Shown in pieces: positions 45,269 to 53,821 of a DNA stretch of 64,000 nt. Position numbers and translations under genes: made by a program. Source of the DNA: Flavobacterium tagetis. GTDB taxonomy: Bacteria > Bacteroidota > Bacteroidia > Flavobacteriales > Flavobacteriaceae. The first letter of the stretch is position 1. Each line of letters starts with the position of its first letter. The notes beneath the pieces were generated by a model. That model had not been told where the DNA came from, searched no databases, and saw nothing but the letters and a program-made list of their open reading frames with translations. Location: positions 1,178,001 through 1,242,000 of the forward strand of contig NZ_JAERSF010000002.1 of the NCBI RefSeq assembly GCF_016735615.1, written 5' to 3'.

Positions 45269-47326
45269 ATGAGAAACAAACTTTTTACAGCAATTGTAAT
45301 AGTATTGTTAGCAGTGCAGAATGGATTTGCCCAAAAGGCAAATAAGCCAGAAGCAAACAAATTAGAAGTAAATAAATCAGAAGCAGATACAATGCATCTG
45401 AGCAAAATAGTTATAAACAACGTCGATTTCAGAAAAAAGATAATGAAAGTCGATTTAAAAATGTCTCCAGTTAATTCTGCACAGGATTTATTGAGAAAAG
45501 TTCCCGGACTCTTTATTGCTCAGCATGCTGGCGGAGGCAAGGCAGAACAAATATTTTTGCGCGGATTTGATAATGATCATGGAACCGACATCAGCGTGAT
45601 GGCAGATGGAATGCCTGTGAATATAGTTTCACATGCACATGGACAAGGATATGCCGATCTGCATTTTCTTATTCCAGAAACTATCAAAGATATCGATTTT
45701 GGAAAAGGAGCTTATTATGCCGATAAAGGAGATTTTAATACCTCTGGATATGTCAATTTTAGCACTTTTGACAGATTAGAGAATAATCTTTTTAAAATTG
45801 AAGGTGGTTCTTTTAATACCATGCGAGCGGTGACAATGCTTAATCTTTTAGATAAAAATAATAAAGATAAGAGTTTCTATGTAGCAGGCGAATTCAATTA
45901 TACAGATGGGCCGTTTGATGTCAAACAGGATTTTACACGCGTTAATTTTTTAGCGAAGTACAGCCAATGGATTGATGAAAAACAATATATCTCTATTTTA
46001 GGATCTACTTTTACTTCAAACTGGAATGCTTCGGGACAGATTCCAGAAAGAGCAGTCGAAGAAGGAATTATAAGCAGATGGGGATCTATTGATCCAACTG
46101 AGGGAGGAAGGACATCGAGAACAAATCTGGCAGTAAATTATAGATACTTAGCCAATGAGAATGAAGAGTTTTCTAGCAATTTATTCTATTCAAAATACAA
46201 TTTTAATCTGTTTTCGAATTTTACCTTTTATCTGAATGATCCTGTTTATGGAGATGAAATTCAGCAAACAGATAATCGTTCTATTTATGGTTTAGAAAAT
46301 AAATATGTCCGAAGATTTGCATTTGAAAATAGCAACATGACTTGGACATCGGGAGCGGGATTTCGTTTTGATGATATCAAGGACTTACAATTAAATCATG
46401 TCTATCAGCGTGATTTATTGTTAGATAGATTATCTGATGGATCTGCTACAGAAATCAATGTTCATGGCTATACCTCAATCGATTATAGAGTAGGGAAATG
46501 GCTCATCAATCCATCAGCGAGGTTAGACTATTTTACCTTTAGCCTTCATGATCGTCTTGCTAGTTTACCTGCGGCGAAAGAAGCTTCGGCGGCTAGAATA
46601 AGTCCAAAATTAAATATTTCTTATACACAAAACCAAAATGTGGAATGGTATATTAAATCTGGTTTTGGTTTTCACTCCAATGACGTAAGAGTTGTAGTAG
46701 CACAAGATGGAAAAGACATCCTTCCGTATTCTTTTGGAAGTGATTTTGGAGTTATTCTTCGTCCAACAGCCAATATGATTATTCAGCCAGCCATTTGGCA
46801 TATGTATCTGCAACAGGAATTTGTATATGTTGGAGACGAAGCTGTTGTAGAACCTTCGGGGAAAACACGTCGTTATGGTTTTGATTTGAGTTTGAGATAC
46901 CAACCGATTTCTTGGCTTTATTTAGACGGAGACCTTAATTATGCCCATGCTCGTTTTATTGATGAGCCAAAAGGAGAAGATTATATTCCTTTAGTTCCAA
47001 CTTTTACGAGTACTGGAGGTGTAGCGGTAAAACTTCCTTCTGGTTTCTCTGCAAACCTAAGATACCGCTATATGGATTCAAGACCTGCTATTGAAGATAA
47101 TTCGGTAAGAACACGTGGCTATTTCGTTAATGATCTTGTGTTGGCTTATGGAAAAAAAAGCTGGGAAGTAAATATGCAGTTTCAAAACATCTTTAATACC
47201 AAATGGAATGAAGCGCAATTTGAAACAGAAACAAGACTTAGAGACGAAGCTAGTTCAGTATCAGAATTATGTTTTACTCCCGGAACTCCTTTCGCTGTAA
47301 AAGCAGGAATAAGCTATAAATTTTAA
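45269..47326 (+). CDS. TonB-dependent outer-membrane receptor (possible nickel or nickel-chelate receptor)
   Basis: 685 residues. Signal peptide about 1-22 (ending GFAQ). No carboxypeptidase-regulatory domain; a charged linker precedes the plug (about 60-165, AQDLLRKVPGLFIAQHAGGG then QIFLRGFDNDHGTDISVMAD), rich in His around GMPVNIVSHAHGQGYADLHF. The barrel follows and ends with an aromatic residue (GISYKF). Starts six bases after the urea transporter gene, so it is in the same transcript. Nickel specificity is inferred only from this position. Confidence 0.88.
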   Translation: MRNKLFTAIVIVLLAVQNGFAQKANKPEANKLEVNKSEADTMHLSKIVINNVDFRKKIMKVDLKMSPVNSAQDLLRKVPGLFIAQHAGGGKAEQIFLRGFDNDHGTDISVMADGMPVNIVSHAHGQGYADLHFLIPETIKDIDFGKGAYYADKGDFNTSGYVNFSTFDRLENNLFKIEGGSFNTMRAVTMLNLLDKNNKDKSFYVAGEFNYTDGPFDVKQDFTRVNFLAKYSQWIDEKQYISILGSTFTSNWNASGQIPERAVEEGIISRWGSIDPTEGGRTSRTNLAVNYRYLANENEEFSSNLFYSKYNFNLFSNFTFYLNDPVYGDEIQQTDNRSIYGLENKYVRRFAFENSNMTWTSGAGFRFDDIKDLQLNHVYQRDLLLDRLSDGSATEINVHGYTSIDYRVGKWLINPSARLDYFTFSLHDRLASLPAAKEASAARISPKLNISYTQNQNVEWYIKSGFGFHSNDVRVVVAQDGKDILPYSFGSDFGVILRPTANMIIQPAIWHMYLQQEFVYVGDEAVVEPSGKTRRYGFDLSLRYQPISWLYLDGDLNYAHARFIDEPKGEDYIPLVPTFTSTGGVAVKLPSGFSANLRYRYMDSRPAIEDNSVRTRGYFVNDLVLAYGKKSWEVNMQFQNIFNTKWNEAQFETETRLRDEASSVSELCFTPGTPFAVKAGISYKF

Positions 47327-47338
47327 ACTTTAGAAAAT

Positions 47339-48142
47339 ATGAAAAACGTGTCTGCAAAAAGCAAATTGCTATTGGCAGTGGTCATTTTTGTGGTCACATT
47401 TAGTAAATCATTCGCACAGTTAAGTCCACCAGGTTTGGGAGAAGGTAAAAATGCTTCTTGGTTTGCCTTTGGCGTAAGGCAATCTTTAGATTCGCTTAAA
47501 CATAAAGAATCGACAACTTATGTAGGTGTTGGTTTAAAGAGTAGTCCAGATGAGAATAATCCATTTTCTAAAATGGCTATTCTGGTAATCAATGAGGAAA
47601 TTTCCAACCGTTATAGCAAGAACTGGGAATACTCGTATGCGTTTAGCTACAGAAGATCTAATAATTACGATTCTGAAGCACCGTATGAAGAATTAAATCC
47701 TGCAATCGAACAGGAATTTAGATTATACGGACGCTATTCTTATATCATGGAAAGCAATGGACTGAAATGGAAAAATACGATAAGACAAGAATTTAGGAAA
47801 TTTTTTAATCCTGATTTTAGTAATACTGAAGAAAATTTTCAGTTGCGTACTCGCCTCAAAACACAGCTAAGTCTAGATTTAGGAAGCACTAAAACACATC
47901 ATATTATAGGTGGAGCCGAGGTTCTTTTTGCAATAAGCAAAGAAAATGAGCCCGAGAAAGAATGGTCAAAATTTGATTATAAAGAAAGTCGACTCACACT
48001 TTACTACTCACTTACTCCACATGAAATTCCATTTATTTTCGATGTAGGCTATATGTATAACCTGATTGGTAAAGGATCTGATATTTCAGACGTGAATTAT
48101 TTAGCCTTAGATGTAATTTGGAAAGATCCCTTTGGGGCATGA
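47339..48142 (+). CDS. DUF2490-like outer-membrane protein
   Basis: 267 residues with a signal peptide (about 1-26, ending SKSFAQ). Strand-rich, with AIEQEFRLYGRYSYIMES and FQLRTRLKTQLSLDLG, the E-R-Y and R-R-L patterns of DUF2490 barrels. Last gene of the urease locus, 12 bases after the receptor gene. Role unknown. Confidence 0.7.
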   Translation: MKNVSAKSKLLLAVVIFVVTFSKSFAQLSPPGLGEGKNASWFAFGVRQSLDSLKHKESTTYVGVGLKSSPDENNPFSKMAILVINEEISNRYSKNWEYSYAFSYRRSNNYDSEAPYEELNPAIEQEFRLYGRYSYIMESNGLKWKNTIRQEFRKFFNPDFSNTEENFQLRTRLKTQLSLDLGSTKTHHIIGGAEVLFAISKENEPEKEWSKFDYKESRLTLYYSLTPHEIPFIFDVGYMYNLIGKGSDISDVNYLALDVIWKDPFGA

Positions 48143-48186
48143 TAAAAAAGAAAAAATGTAAGCTTTGACCTGTTGGATGATTTTTT

Positions 48187-48321
48187 AAACACATAGACAC
48201 ATAACTTTTAAGAATGTGCTACAGGCATTTCATTTAGAATAATACACATAGAGCTATGTGTTAAAGCTAGCTTTTTCTGTAACCTTAAACAGAAGCAACA
48301 AAACCTATGTCTCTATGTGTT
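48187..48321. repeat. Intergenic palindromic repeat element (ACACATAG type)
   Basis: AAACACATAGACACATAA (48187-48204) and its near-complement ending at 48321 bracket the element. A central near-palindrome ACACATAG-AG-CTATGTGT is at 48244-48261. The three related sites, about 55-75 bases apart, give a REP/MITE-like structure. It occupies most of the 260-bp gap between the urease locus and the RidA gene, and may form the operon's 3' structure. Confidence 0.6.
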
Positions 48322-48402
48322 AAAATTAAATTTTATTCAATCTCACTCAACTCCTTAGTCCATAAAAAAAAGTAATTATAAAAACAGAAATCAAATAAAT
48401 TT

Positions 48403-49629
48403 ATGAGCGAAATTAAAAAGAACTCGAGAAACACAGAGAACGCACCAAAAAGCCCATTTTCAACGCAAACAGTAGCATTTTCTCATTACAACAATTTTTC
48501 GGCACAATTGCCTATCGATCCTAAAACGGGAGAAATTGTTAGTGGGGATATTAAAGCGCAGGCGAAACAATGCTTGACCAATATTCAAGCAATTGTAGAA
48601 AGTATTGGTCATGTTATGGATGATGCTGTAAAACTAACTGTTTTCTTAAAGAATATTTCTGATGTAGAAGCAGTAGACGAAGTATACAAAACATTCTTCA
48701 AAAGCAATCTTCCAACTCGTACAACGGTTGCCGTAGATGCTTTGCCATTAGATGGTGCTTTAATTCAGATCGATACTCTTATCTCAAACGGCGAGGGAAC
48801 AACTCCGCAAAAAGCTTTAGATCTTGTTAAAGTGACTAGAAATACAGAAAACGCACCAAAGAGTGTACATGCCCATAACGTAGCATTTTCGCACTATAGC
48901 AATATTTCAGGACAATTGCCTATCGATCCGCAATCTGGAAAAATTGTAGCTGGCGGTGTAAAAGAGCAAGCAGAAAAATGTTTAGAAAATATTAAAGCTA
49001 TTTTAGAAAGCATTGGACATGTTATGGACGATGTGGTTAAAACTACTGTTTTTCTTAAAAACATTTCAGATGCTGAAGCTGTAAATAGCGTTTTGGCAAA
49101 ATTCTTCCCAAACTATGTTCCAGCTAGAACAATTGTTAGTGCTTCGGCTTTGCCATTAGGTGCTTTAGTACAGATTGATACTGCAGTTTCACATGGTGAT
49201 GGAACTCCTCCGCAACTTCCTGAAGATGCACGTTTTTTGGTAATTGAAGCAAACAACACAGAAAACGCACCAAAAGTTCCGTATTCGCATACAGTTGCTT
49301 ATTCGCACTACAATCATATTTCGGGGCAATTACCTTTGGTTCCAGAAACGAATCAAATAGTTGGCAGTGGAATTAAGGAACAAGCAGTACAATGTTTAAA
49401 TAATATCAAGGCAATAGTAGAAAGTATCGACCATAAGATGGATGATATTGTTAAAGTGAATATTCAGCTTAAAAATGTGGCTGATATTAAGACTATAAAC
49501 GAAATTTACACTTCATTTTTCAGCGGAGACTTGCCTGCAAGAACAGTAGTTGGCGTTTCAGCAATTCCTTTGAATGCTTTGATCCAAGTTGATGCAGTTG
49601 TTTCTAACAGTGAAGGTACGCCAGCTTAA
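48403..49629 (+). CDS. Triple RidA (YjgF/YER057c/UK114) fusion
   Basis: 408 residues made of three RidA-like domains: about 10-130, 147-267 and 285-405. Each begins with NTENAPK and has a (G/A)QLP(I/L) motif, a shared helix pattern (NIxAIxESIxHxMDD) and the Rid arginine: Arg106, Arg242 and Arg380. RidA proteins hydrolyse reactive enamines/imines and are normally homotrimers of about 125-130 residues with active sites at subunit interfaces. This chain could therefore fold as a covalent trimer. The usual C-terminal Glu is Asp in all three (QIDT, QIDT, QVDA). No signal peptide. Alone, followed by a terminator. Confidence 0.92.
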   Translation: MSEIKKNSRNTENAPKSPFSTQTVAFSHYNNFSAQLPIDPKTGEIVSGDIKAQAKQCLTNIQAIVESIGHVMDDAVKLTVFLKNISDVEAVDEVYKTFFKSNLPTRTTVAVDALPLDGALIQIDTLISNGEGTTPQKALDLVKVTRNTENAPKSVHAHNVAFSHYSNISGQLPIDPQSGKIVAGGVKEQAEKCLENIKAILESIGHVMDDVVKTTVFLKNISDAEAVNSVLAKFFPNYVPARTIVSASALPLGALVQIDTAVSHGDGTPPQLPEDARFLVIEANNTENAPKVPYSHTVAYSHYNHISGQLPLVPETNQIVGSGIKEQAVQCLNNIKAIVESIDHKMDDIVKVNIQLKNVADIKTINEIYTSFFSGDLPARTVVGVSAIPLNALIQVDAVVSNSEGTPA

Positions 49630-49674
49630 TTTACGAAGTAAAATTTATATTTTTAAGTAGAGTCTTTTTTAGAC

Positions 49675-49727
49675 AAAAAACGCTTATAACAGGATTTTTA
49701 AACATCCTGTTTAAGCGTTTTCTTTTT
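49675..49727. terminator. Strong bidirectional terminator
   Basis: AACGCTT and AACAGGAT (left, to 49695) pair with ATCCTGTT and AAGCGTTTT (49704-49721), nearly continuous except for one or two bulged bases, with T-rich flanks on both strands. Separates the convergent RidA and AraC genes. Confidence 0.9.
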
Positions 49728-49746
49728 TATGAATGAATTGTAATTT

Positions 49747-50631
49747 TTAATGTTTTAAAAACTGTGTTCGATAATCAGAAGGTGACTCTCCTGTCACTTT
49801 TTTAAACATGCGTGAAAAATAAGAAGGCGATTGAAAATGCAACTCAAATGCTATTTCTGCTATTTCTTTCGAATTATCTTGCAGAAGAATTTGGCTGTGC
49901 TGAATTGTAATTTCGTTTATCCATTGTTTTGGTGCTTTTCCAGTGGTTTCTTTAACGCATTTGTTCAAATAATTATCTGATATTTTTAGTATACTGGAGT
50001 AATAATCTATGTTTTTATATTGAATATGGTTTTTCTGAACCAATTCCCTAAACTGAAAAGAAATAAAACTTGCGCGACTGAGTGATTTATTGTCTGTATT
50101 TTCTGTTCGTATAATTTTTAATAATGCAGATTGAAGAAGAGATGTAGTAATTGCATTAATATGTTCAGTTTGGTTTAATTCCTCTTCCAATAATTCAAAT
50201 AAGCGAATAAGCCAATTGATTTGGTTCGGATTTAAAATAGAGAAAGGTGAAGTGTAAAAAAAGTTTAGATCACTTGTTGTCAATGCAATTTCAGTGATTA
50301 CTTCGTTTTCATATATAACAAAAAATCCCTCAACATCATCTGATAATTCTAAGGTTGCTGTAAAATTGCCTTGTTTAATACTAAGCGCTTGATTAGCATT
50401 AATTTCAAAAACCGATGTTTCTAACTGCTGTTTTACAAATCCTTTTGTTACAAAAATCAGAAAGTTAAAAGTCGTTTGATACGGATTTACGGGAATTACA
50501 ATTTTCTTTAAATAATTTTCTATTCGATACAGCTGTACATTCGAATTATTAAAGAGATTATGAGTAGATATATCTGGAAGAAAGAACTTCTTGTACTCAT
50601 AATTGCTGAGTAGTTTAGGGTTGTTTTTCAT
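49747..50631 (-). CDS. AraC-family transcriptional regulator
   Basis: 294 residues. The N-terminal 180 form a cupin-like sensor region (FLIFVTKGFVKQQLETSVFE). The C-terminal 100 hold two HTH motifs, IDYYSSILKISDNYLNKCVKETTGKAPKQW and IAEIAFELHFQSPSYFSRMFKKVTGESPSDYR (split here into their two parts). Convergent with the RidA gene. Target unknown. Confidence 0.93.
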   Translation of the reverse strand: MKNNPKLLSNYEYKKFFLPDISTHNLFNNSNVQLYRIENYLKKIVIPVNPYQTTFNFLIFVTKGFVKQQLETSVFEINANQALSIKQGNFTATLELSDDVEGFFVIYENEVITEIALTTSDLNFFYTSPFSILNPNQINWLIRLFELLEEELNQTEHINAITTSLLQSALLKIIRTENTDNKSLSRASFISFQFRELVQKNHIQYKNIDYYSSILKISDNYLNKCVKETTGKAPKQWINEITIQHSQILLQDNSKEIAEIAFELHFQSPSYFSRMFKKVTGESPSDYRTQFLKH

Positions 50632-50824
50632 TAAAACCTGATTTTGTGCTATAGCTGCGAATGTAAATTTAATAGGTTGGGATAAACGATTAAATATAGA
50701 TTCTTAAAAATTGGATATGTAGTTAAAAACAAAAACAATAAAAACTGTTTTCTTTTATTTTTTTTCGGTAAACAAAAGTGTGGAATATATGGCTAACAGG
50801 AAGTTAACGGGAAGTTAAAATATA

Positions 50825-50862
50825 AAAAAGGGAAAAAAATAATTTTTATCTTTTTCCCTTTT
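50825..50862. terminator. Terminator next to repeat copy 1
   Basis: AAAAAGGGAAAAA (50825-50837) pairs with TTTTTCCCTTTT (50851-50862). It adjoins the left end of the repeat at 50864. Read on the minus strand it follows the repeat directly. Confidence 0.75.
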
Positions 50863-50863
50863 A

Positions 50864-50999
50864 GAGTGACGGGGACAGGACAAATTTCAACATCATTTTT
50901 GGATGATTTGAAGAGATTGGCTTTCTATATGTAATGTCTGTCTTTCATTGGCGTTAAAAAATTGGTTCGGATGTCCTGAGTAGGATTGATGCAAAAATT
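50864..50999 (-). repeat. ~135-bp intergenic direct repeat, copy 1
   Basis: Similar along its whole length, roughly four bases in five by eye, to 52765-52899, in the same orientation. Both start GAGTGAC on the plus strand and share CAACATCATTTTT and TTGTCTTTCATTGG-type blocks (the last as CTGTCTTTCATTGGC here). On the minus strand AGGACA near one end and TGTCCT near the other can pair, and CAAATCAT pairs with ATGATGTTG inside, so an RNA fold is possible. The rest of the gap 50632-51278 shows no gene. Confidence 0.75.
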
Positions 51000-51184
51000 G
51001 TAAAAACTCAATTGATCCATCGCATTAAACTGATATATAAATTTACAAAATTTATGCAGGATTTTAAAAGATTGTTTAAGTTAAGGCAGGATTGTCTTTC
51101 TTTGGCTGTATGAATTATTTGATTGTTGTTCCACTGGAGCATTTCTATCCTAATTGGTGCTTTTAAATGAGTTTTTCGTAAAAG

Positions 51185-51214
51185 CAATAAGCCCGAAACA
51201 AATCGGGCTTATTG
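51185..51214 (-). terminator. Terminator after the AhpD-like gene
   Basis: A 12-bp perfect stem CAATAAGCCCGA (51185-51196) with 51203-51214, 6-nt loop, followed on the minus strand by CTTTTACG. Confidence 0.8.
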
Positions 51215-51278
51215 TCTTCAAATTTAATTATAATTCTAAACTTTTGGATGCATCGTAATTAAACTAGTTTTTTGCAAG

Positions 51279-51731
51279 TTATGCAAGACTTTCTCCTATT
51301 CGGAGATGGGTACTGAGAACAACCCTGTTCCAAAGATTGATTGTTATGACGGCCGTTATTATATCTGCTATCTGGCTTTCACTGAAATACTGTAAGGCCT
51401 TTGTATAGGTTTCATCCGTTAATCCGTTCTCATGAATTAATGTTATCTCTTCAGTTACCGCGAGCACCACTTTTTCCTCTTCTGTAAAAATGTCCCCAGC
51501 TTCTCTCCAAGCACTCAAGAGAAAAATGCGCTGGTTTGACTCGCCGTTTTTAACGGCGTCCTGAGTGTGGATGTTGATGCAGTAGGCACAGCCGTTGATC
51601 TGCGAGGCACGTATCTTTATGAGTTCTTTGGCTGTCTTGGATATGGAAATTTTTGAAAGGTAGCTTTCAAGTCCTATCATCGCTTTTAGTGCATCCGGAG
51701 CGGCCTGCTTAATGTTAAGTCGTTTTTGCAT
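51279..51731 (-). CDS. Carboxymuconolactone decarboxylase family protein (AhpD-like)
   Basis: 150 residues, all helical. INGCAYCINIHTQDAVKNGE carries the C-x-x-C and the following His of AhpD-type alkylhydroperoxidases, so a thiol peroxidase-related or redox role is likely. LLSAWREAGDIFTEEEKVVLAV is the second conserved part. It lies 68 bases downstream of a Crp-family regulator gene on the same strand. Base composition is visibly more G/C-rich than the surroundings. Confidence 0.93.
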   Translation of the reverse strand: MQKRLNIKQAAPDALKAMIGLESYLSKISISKTAKELIKIRASQINGCAYCINIHTQDAVKNGESNQRIFLLSAWREAGDIFTEEEKVVLAVTEEITLIHENGLTDETYTKALQYFSESQIADIITAVITINLWNRVVLSTHLRIGESLA

Positions 51732-51799
51732 TGTATTATTCTTTTAAAATTGTTCAATGCAAAATTCAATAATAGGGAAAGGAAAAAACTTAAACTGGT

Positions 51800-52375
51800 T
51801 TAAGAAAGAAGCCTTTTGCGTATTTCGCTCAAGTATTCGGGCGTGAATCCTAGATAGGAAGCGATGAGGTATTGGGGAACACGCTGGATGAATTCGGGGT
51901 GGTTTCTGACTGCCTGGAAATAAAACTCTTCCTTAGAGAACGAGAAAAGAAATTTGATGCGTTTCTGTGCGGCTGCATAAGCCCTCTGGTAGACAAAACG
52001 GAAATAGCGCTCCATTACCGGAAACTCTTCCAGCAGCTTCTGCTGCTTCTCCAAAGTGATGTAAAGCAATGTTGATTTCTCTACTGCCTGAATATAAAAT
52101 TCTGTCGCGAGCTGGTTCTCGTAGGCAAAGTTATCGGTAAGCCACCATGTTTCTATGGCAAATTCCGTGGTTTGTTCGGTACCTTTCTCGTTAATATAAA
52201 ACTTTCTAAGCAGGCCGTCCAAAACAAAATAATGATGACGGCAGATCTGTCCCTCCTTTAGCAGGTTCTCTTTTTTACACGTTTGTTTTATGTCGAAGAA
52301 TTTTTTGATTTGCTCAAAGTCATTGTCTGATACCTGTGCAAATTTGGCTATATGGTTTTTGAGTATATTGGACAT
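51800..52375 (-). CDS. Crp/Fnr-family transcriptional regulator
   Basis: 191 residues from MSNILKNHIAKFAQVSDNDF; the longer frame from 52501 adds an unrelated 42-residue piece. The cyclic-nucleotide-binding-like domain has KKENLLKEGQICRHHYFVLDGLLRKFY and TEFYIQAVEKSTLLYITLE. The C-terminal HTH reads RVPQYLIASYLGFTPEYLSEIRKR. This is the common Bacteroidota Crp type without clear effector residues. Paired with the AhpD-like gene. Higher G+C than its neighbours. Confidence 0.92.
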   Translation of the reverse strand: MSNILKNHIAKFAQVSDNDFEQIKKFFDIKQTCKKENLLKEGQICRHHYFVLDGLLRKFYINEKGTEQTTEFAIETWWLTDNFAYENQLATEFYIQAVEKSTLLYITLEKQQKLLEEFPVMERYFRFVYQRAYAAAQKRIKFLFSFSKEEFYFQAVRNHPEFIQRVPQYLIASYLGFTPEYLSEIRKRLLS

Positions 52376-52726
52376 CTGGAGTAAATGACATATTGGTTTT
52401 GACTGTTCGGCCAGCTTTTTTAATCGGAATGGCATCGCTGGCAGGCTCTTAAGCAAATATAGCAATAATATACTTAAATACGTTTTGAAATCAGATTTCA
52501 TTATTTGTCATTAAATAGTAATTGAAAGCAATTTGGAGATTATATAGAGTCAATTTCTATAATATTCTGGGGGTTCGAATCCTGTTAAGTTATCGAATGA
52601 TAAATTAACTATTTGTATTATTTTTCATCTAAATATACACGCTGAAGCAATTTTTCTATTATTTTAGAGAAAGAAAATAAAAGCAAAAATGACTCAAAGC
52701 CACCGTATTTATTAGTGTAAATGAAA

Positions 52727-52758
52727 AAATGGCGCCAATTGTCTTCAATTGGCGCCAT
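52727..52758 (-). terminator. Strong minus-strand terminator beside repeat copy 2
   Basis: ATGGCGCCAATTG (52729-52741) pairs with CAATTGGCGCCAT, with a 4-base loop; on the minus strand six T follow. Read on that strand it comes just after the repeat at 52765-52899, as the other terminator does after copy 1. Confidence 0.88.
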
Positions 52759-52764
52759 CTGGCT

Positions 52765-52899
52765 GAGTGACCTCGATGGGACAAATTACAACATCATTTT
52801 TAGATGATTTGAAGAAATTGGCTTACTACATGTAATGTTTGTCTTTCATTGGCTTTATAGTTTTGGTTTAGATGTCCTGTTGGGGATTGAAGCAAAAAT
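52765..52899 (-). repeat. ~135-bp intergenic direct repeat, copy 2
   Basis: Partner of 50864-50999, same orientation. Starts GAGTGACCTCGATGGGACAA on the plus strand. The shared hairpin CAAATCAT/ATGATGTTG is kept, with changes mainly outside it. Both copies bracket the Crp and AhpD-like genes. The rest of the gap 52376-53116 holds only the two terminators and AT-rich DNA. Confidence 0.75.
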
Positions 52900-53071
52900 A
52901 TATTTAGTTTTATGTATTATTTTACCAAAAATAAAAAGAGACAGCCTTAATCTTTTGTAAAAAAAAGATATCAATTCCTTATATTTAAAGTTTTGAGCTG
53001 GCAATAAAATGGTAATCAAAATCTCTAATACAATTGACTATTACTATTTTGTCGCATAGTAATTATATAAA

Positions 53072-53093
53072 AAGCCCTGAAATTTCAGGGCTT
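53072..53093 (-). terminator. Terminator of the fasciclin gene
   Basis: A perfect 22-base palindrome built on AAGCCCTG/CAGGGCTT, followed on the minus strand by TTTTATATAA. Confidence 0.85.
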
Positions 53094-53116
53094 AATTGTA
53101 ATTTATTCTCAGCAAA

Positions 53117-53671
53117 CTACATTTTTGGAAGCAGTACTGCGTCCACTACATGTATGACACCATTAGATTGATTTACATCTGAAATTGTAACTTTAGCTTT
53201 ATTGCCACTTTCGTCACTAATGTACAAATCTTTTCCATCCATCCAGGCAGTTAGAGTTCCGCCGCTAACTGTTTTTAAAGAAGCTTTTCCTTTACCAGCT
53301 TTTATTGCTTTTGCAATATCAGAACTATTCATTCTACCGGCCACTACATGATATGTCAATATAGTTTGTAATGATTTAATATTCTCAGGTTTCAATAATG
53401 TTTCAACAGTTCCAGCGGGCAATTTACTAAATGCTTCATTTGTTGGTGCAAAAACAGTAAATGGCCCTTTACCTTGTAAAGTTTCAACTAATCCTGCTGC
53501 TTTTACTGCTGCTACCAAGGTGGTATGATCCTTTGAGTTTACCGCATTTTCTATAATATTTTTATTAGGATACATAGCTGCTCCACCAACCATTACTGTT
53601 TTTTGTGCAAATGATGTCAATCCAAATCCTAATGCCAGGATTGCGGCTGCTAAAAATTTTCTAGTTTTCAT
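53117..53671 (-). CDS. Fasciclin (FAS1) domain protein, secreted
   Basis: 184 residues. Signal peptide about 1-22 (ending TSFAQ), then one FAS1 domain: NAVNSKDHTTLVAAVKAAGL, GPFTVFAPTNEAFSKLPAG, LTYHVVAGRMNS and NGVIHVVDAVLLPK (H2-type ending). Adhesion or cell-surface role in this family. FAS1 genes often accompany ECF sigma/RskA pairs; such a pair is encoded at 62.2-63.5 kb in this window. Confidence 0.95.
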   Translation of the reverse strand: MKTRKFLAAAILALGFGLTSFAQKTVMVGGAAMYPNKNIIENAVNSKDHTTLVAAVKAAGLVETLQGKGPFTVFAPTNEAFSKLPAGTVETLLKPENIKSLQTILTYHVVAGRMNSSDIAKAIKAGKGKASLKTVSGGTLTAWMDGKDLYISDESGNKAKVTISDVNQSNGVIHVVDAVLLPKM

Positions 53672-53821
53672 AATTACTTTTTTTAAGTTATAAAGTCATT
53701 TACGCTTTAATATTCTTTTTGGTTTTAAAAGAGGTAAAAAAATAAATTAAAATGAAATATAAATGGGCGAATTGATATATTAATAATGAAAGCTCCAATA
53801 TTCCCAATTGCTATTGTAGCA

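Noticed and set aside
52376..52501. N-terminal extension of the Crp-family regulator
   Set aside because: Adds 42 hydrophobic/basic residues not seen in this family; the normal start is at 52375.
52565..52590. tRNA T-arm-like sequence GGGGGTTCGAATCC
   Set aside because: Only the T-loop word fits. The T-stem does not pair properly, there is no acceptor, D or anticodon arm around it, and no CCA. A similar TCGAATCCTGTT occurs at about 62001, so it is probably part of the intergenic repeats.
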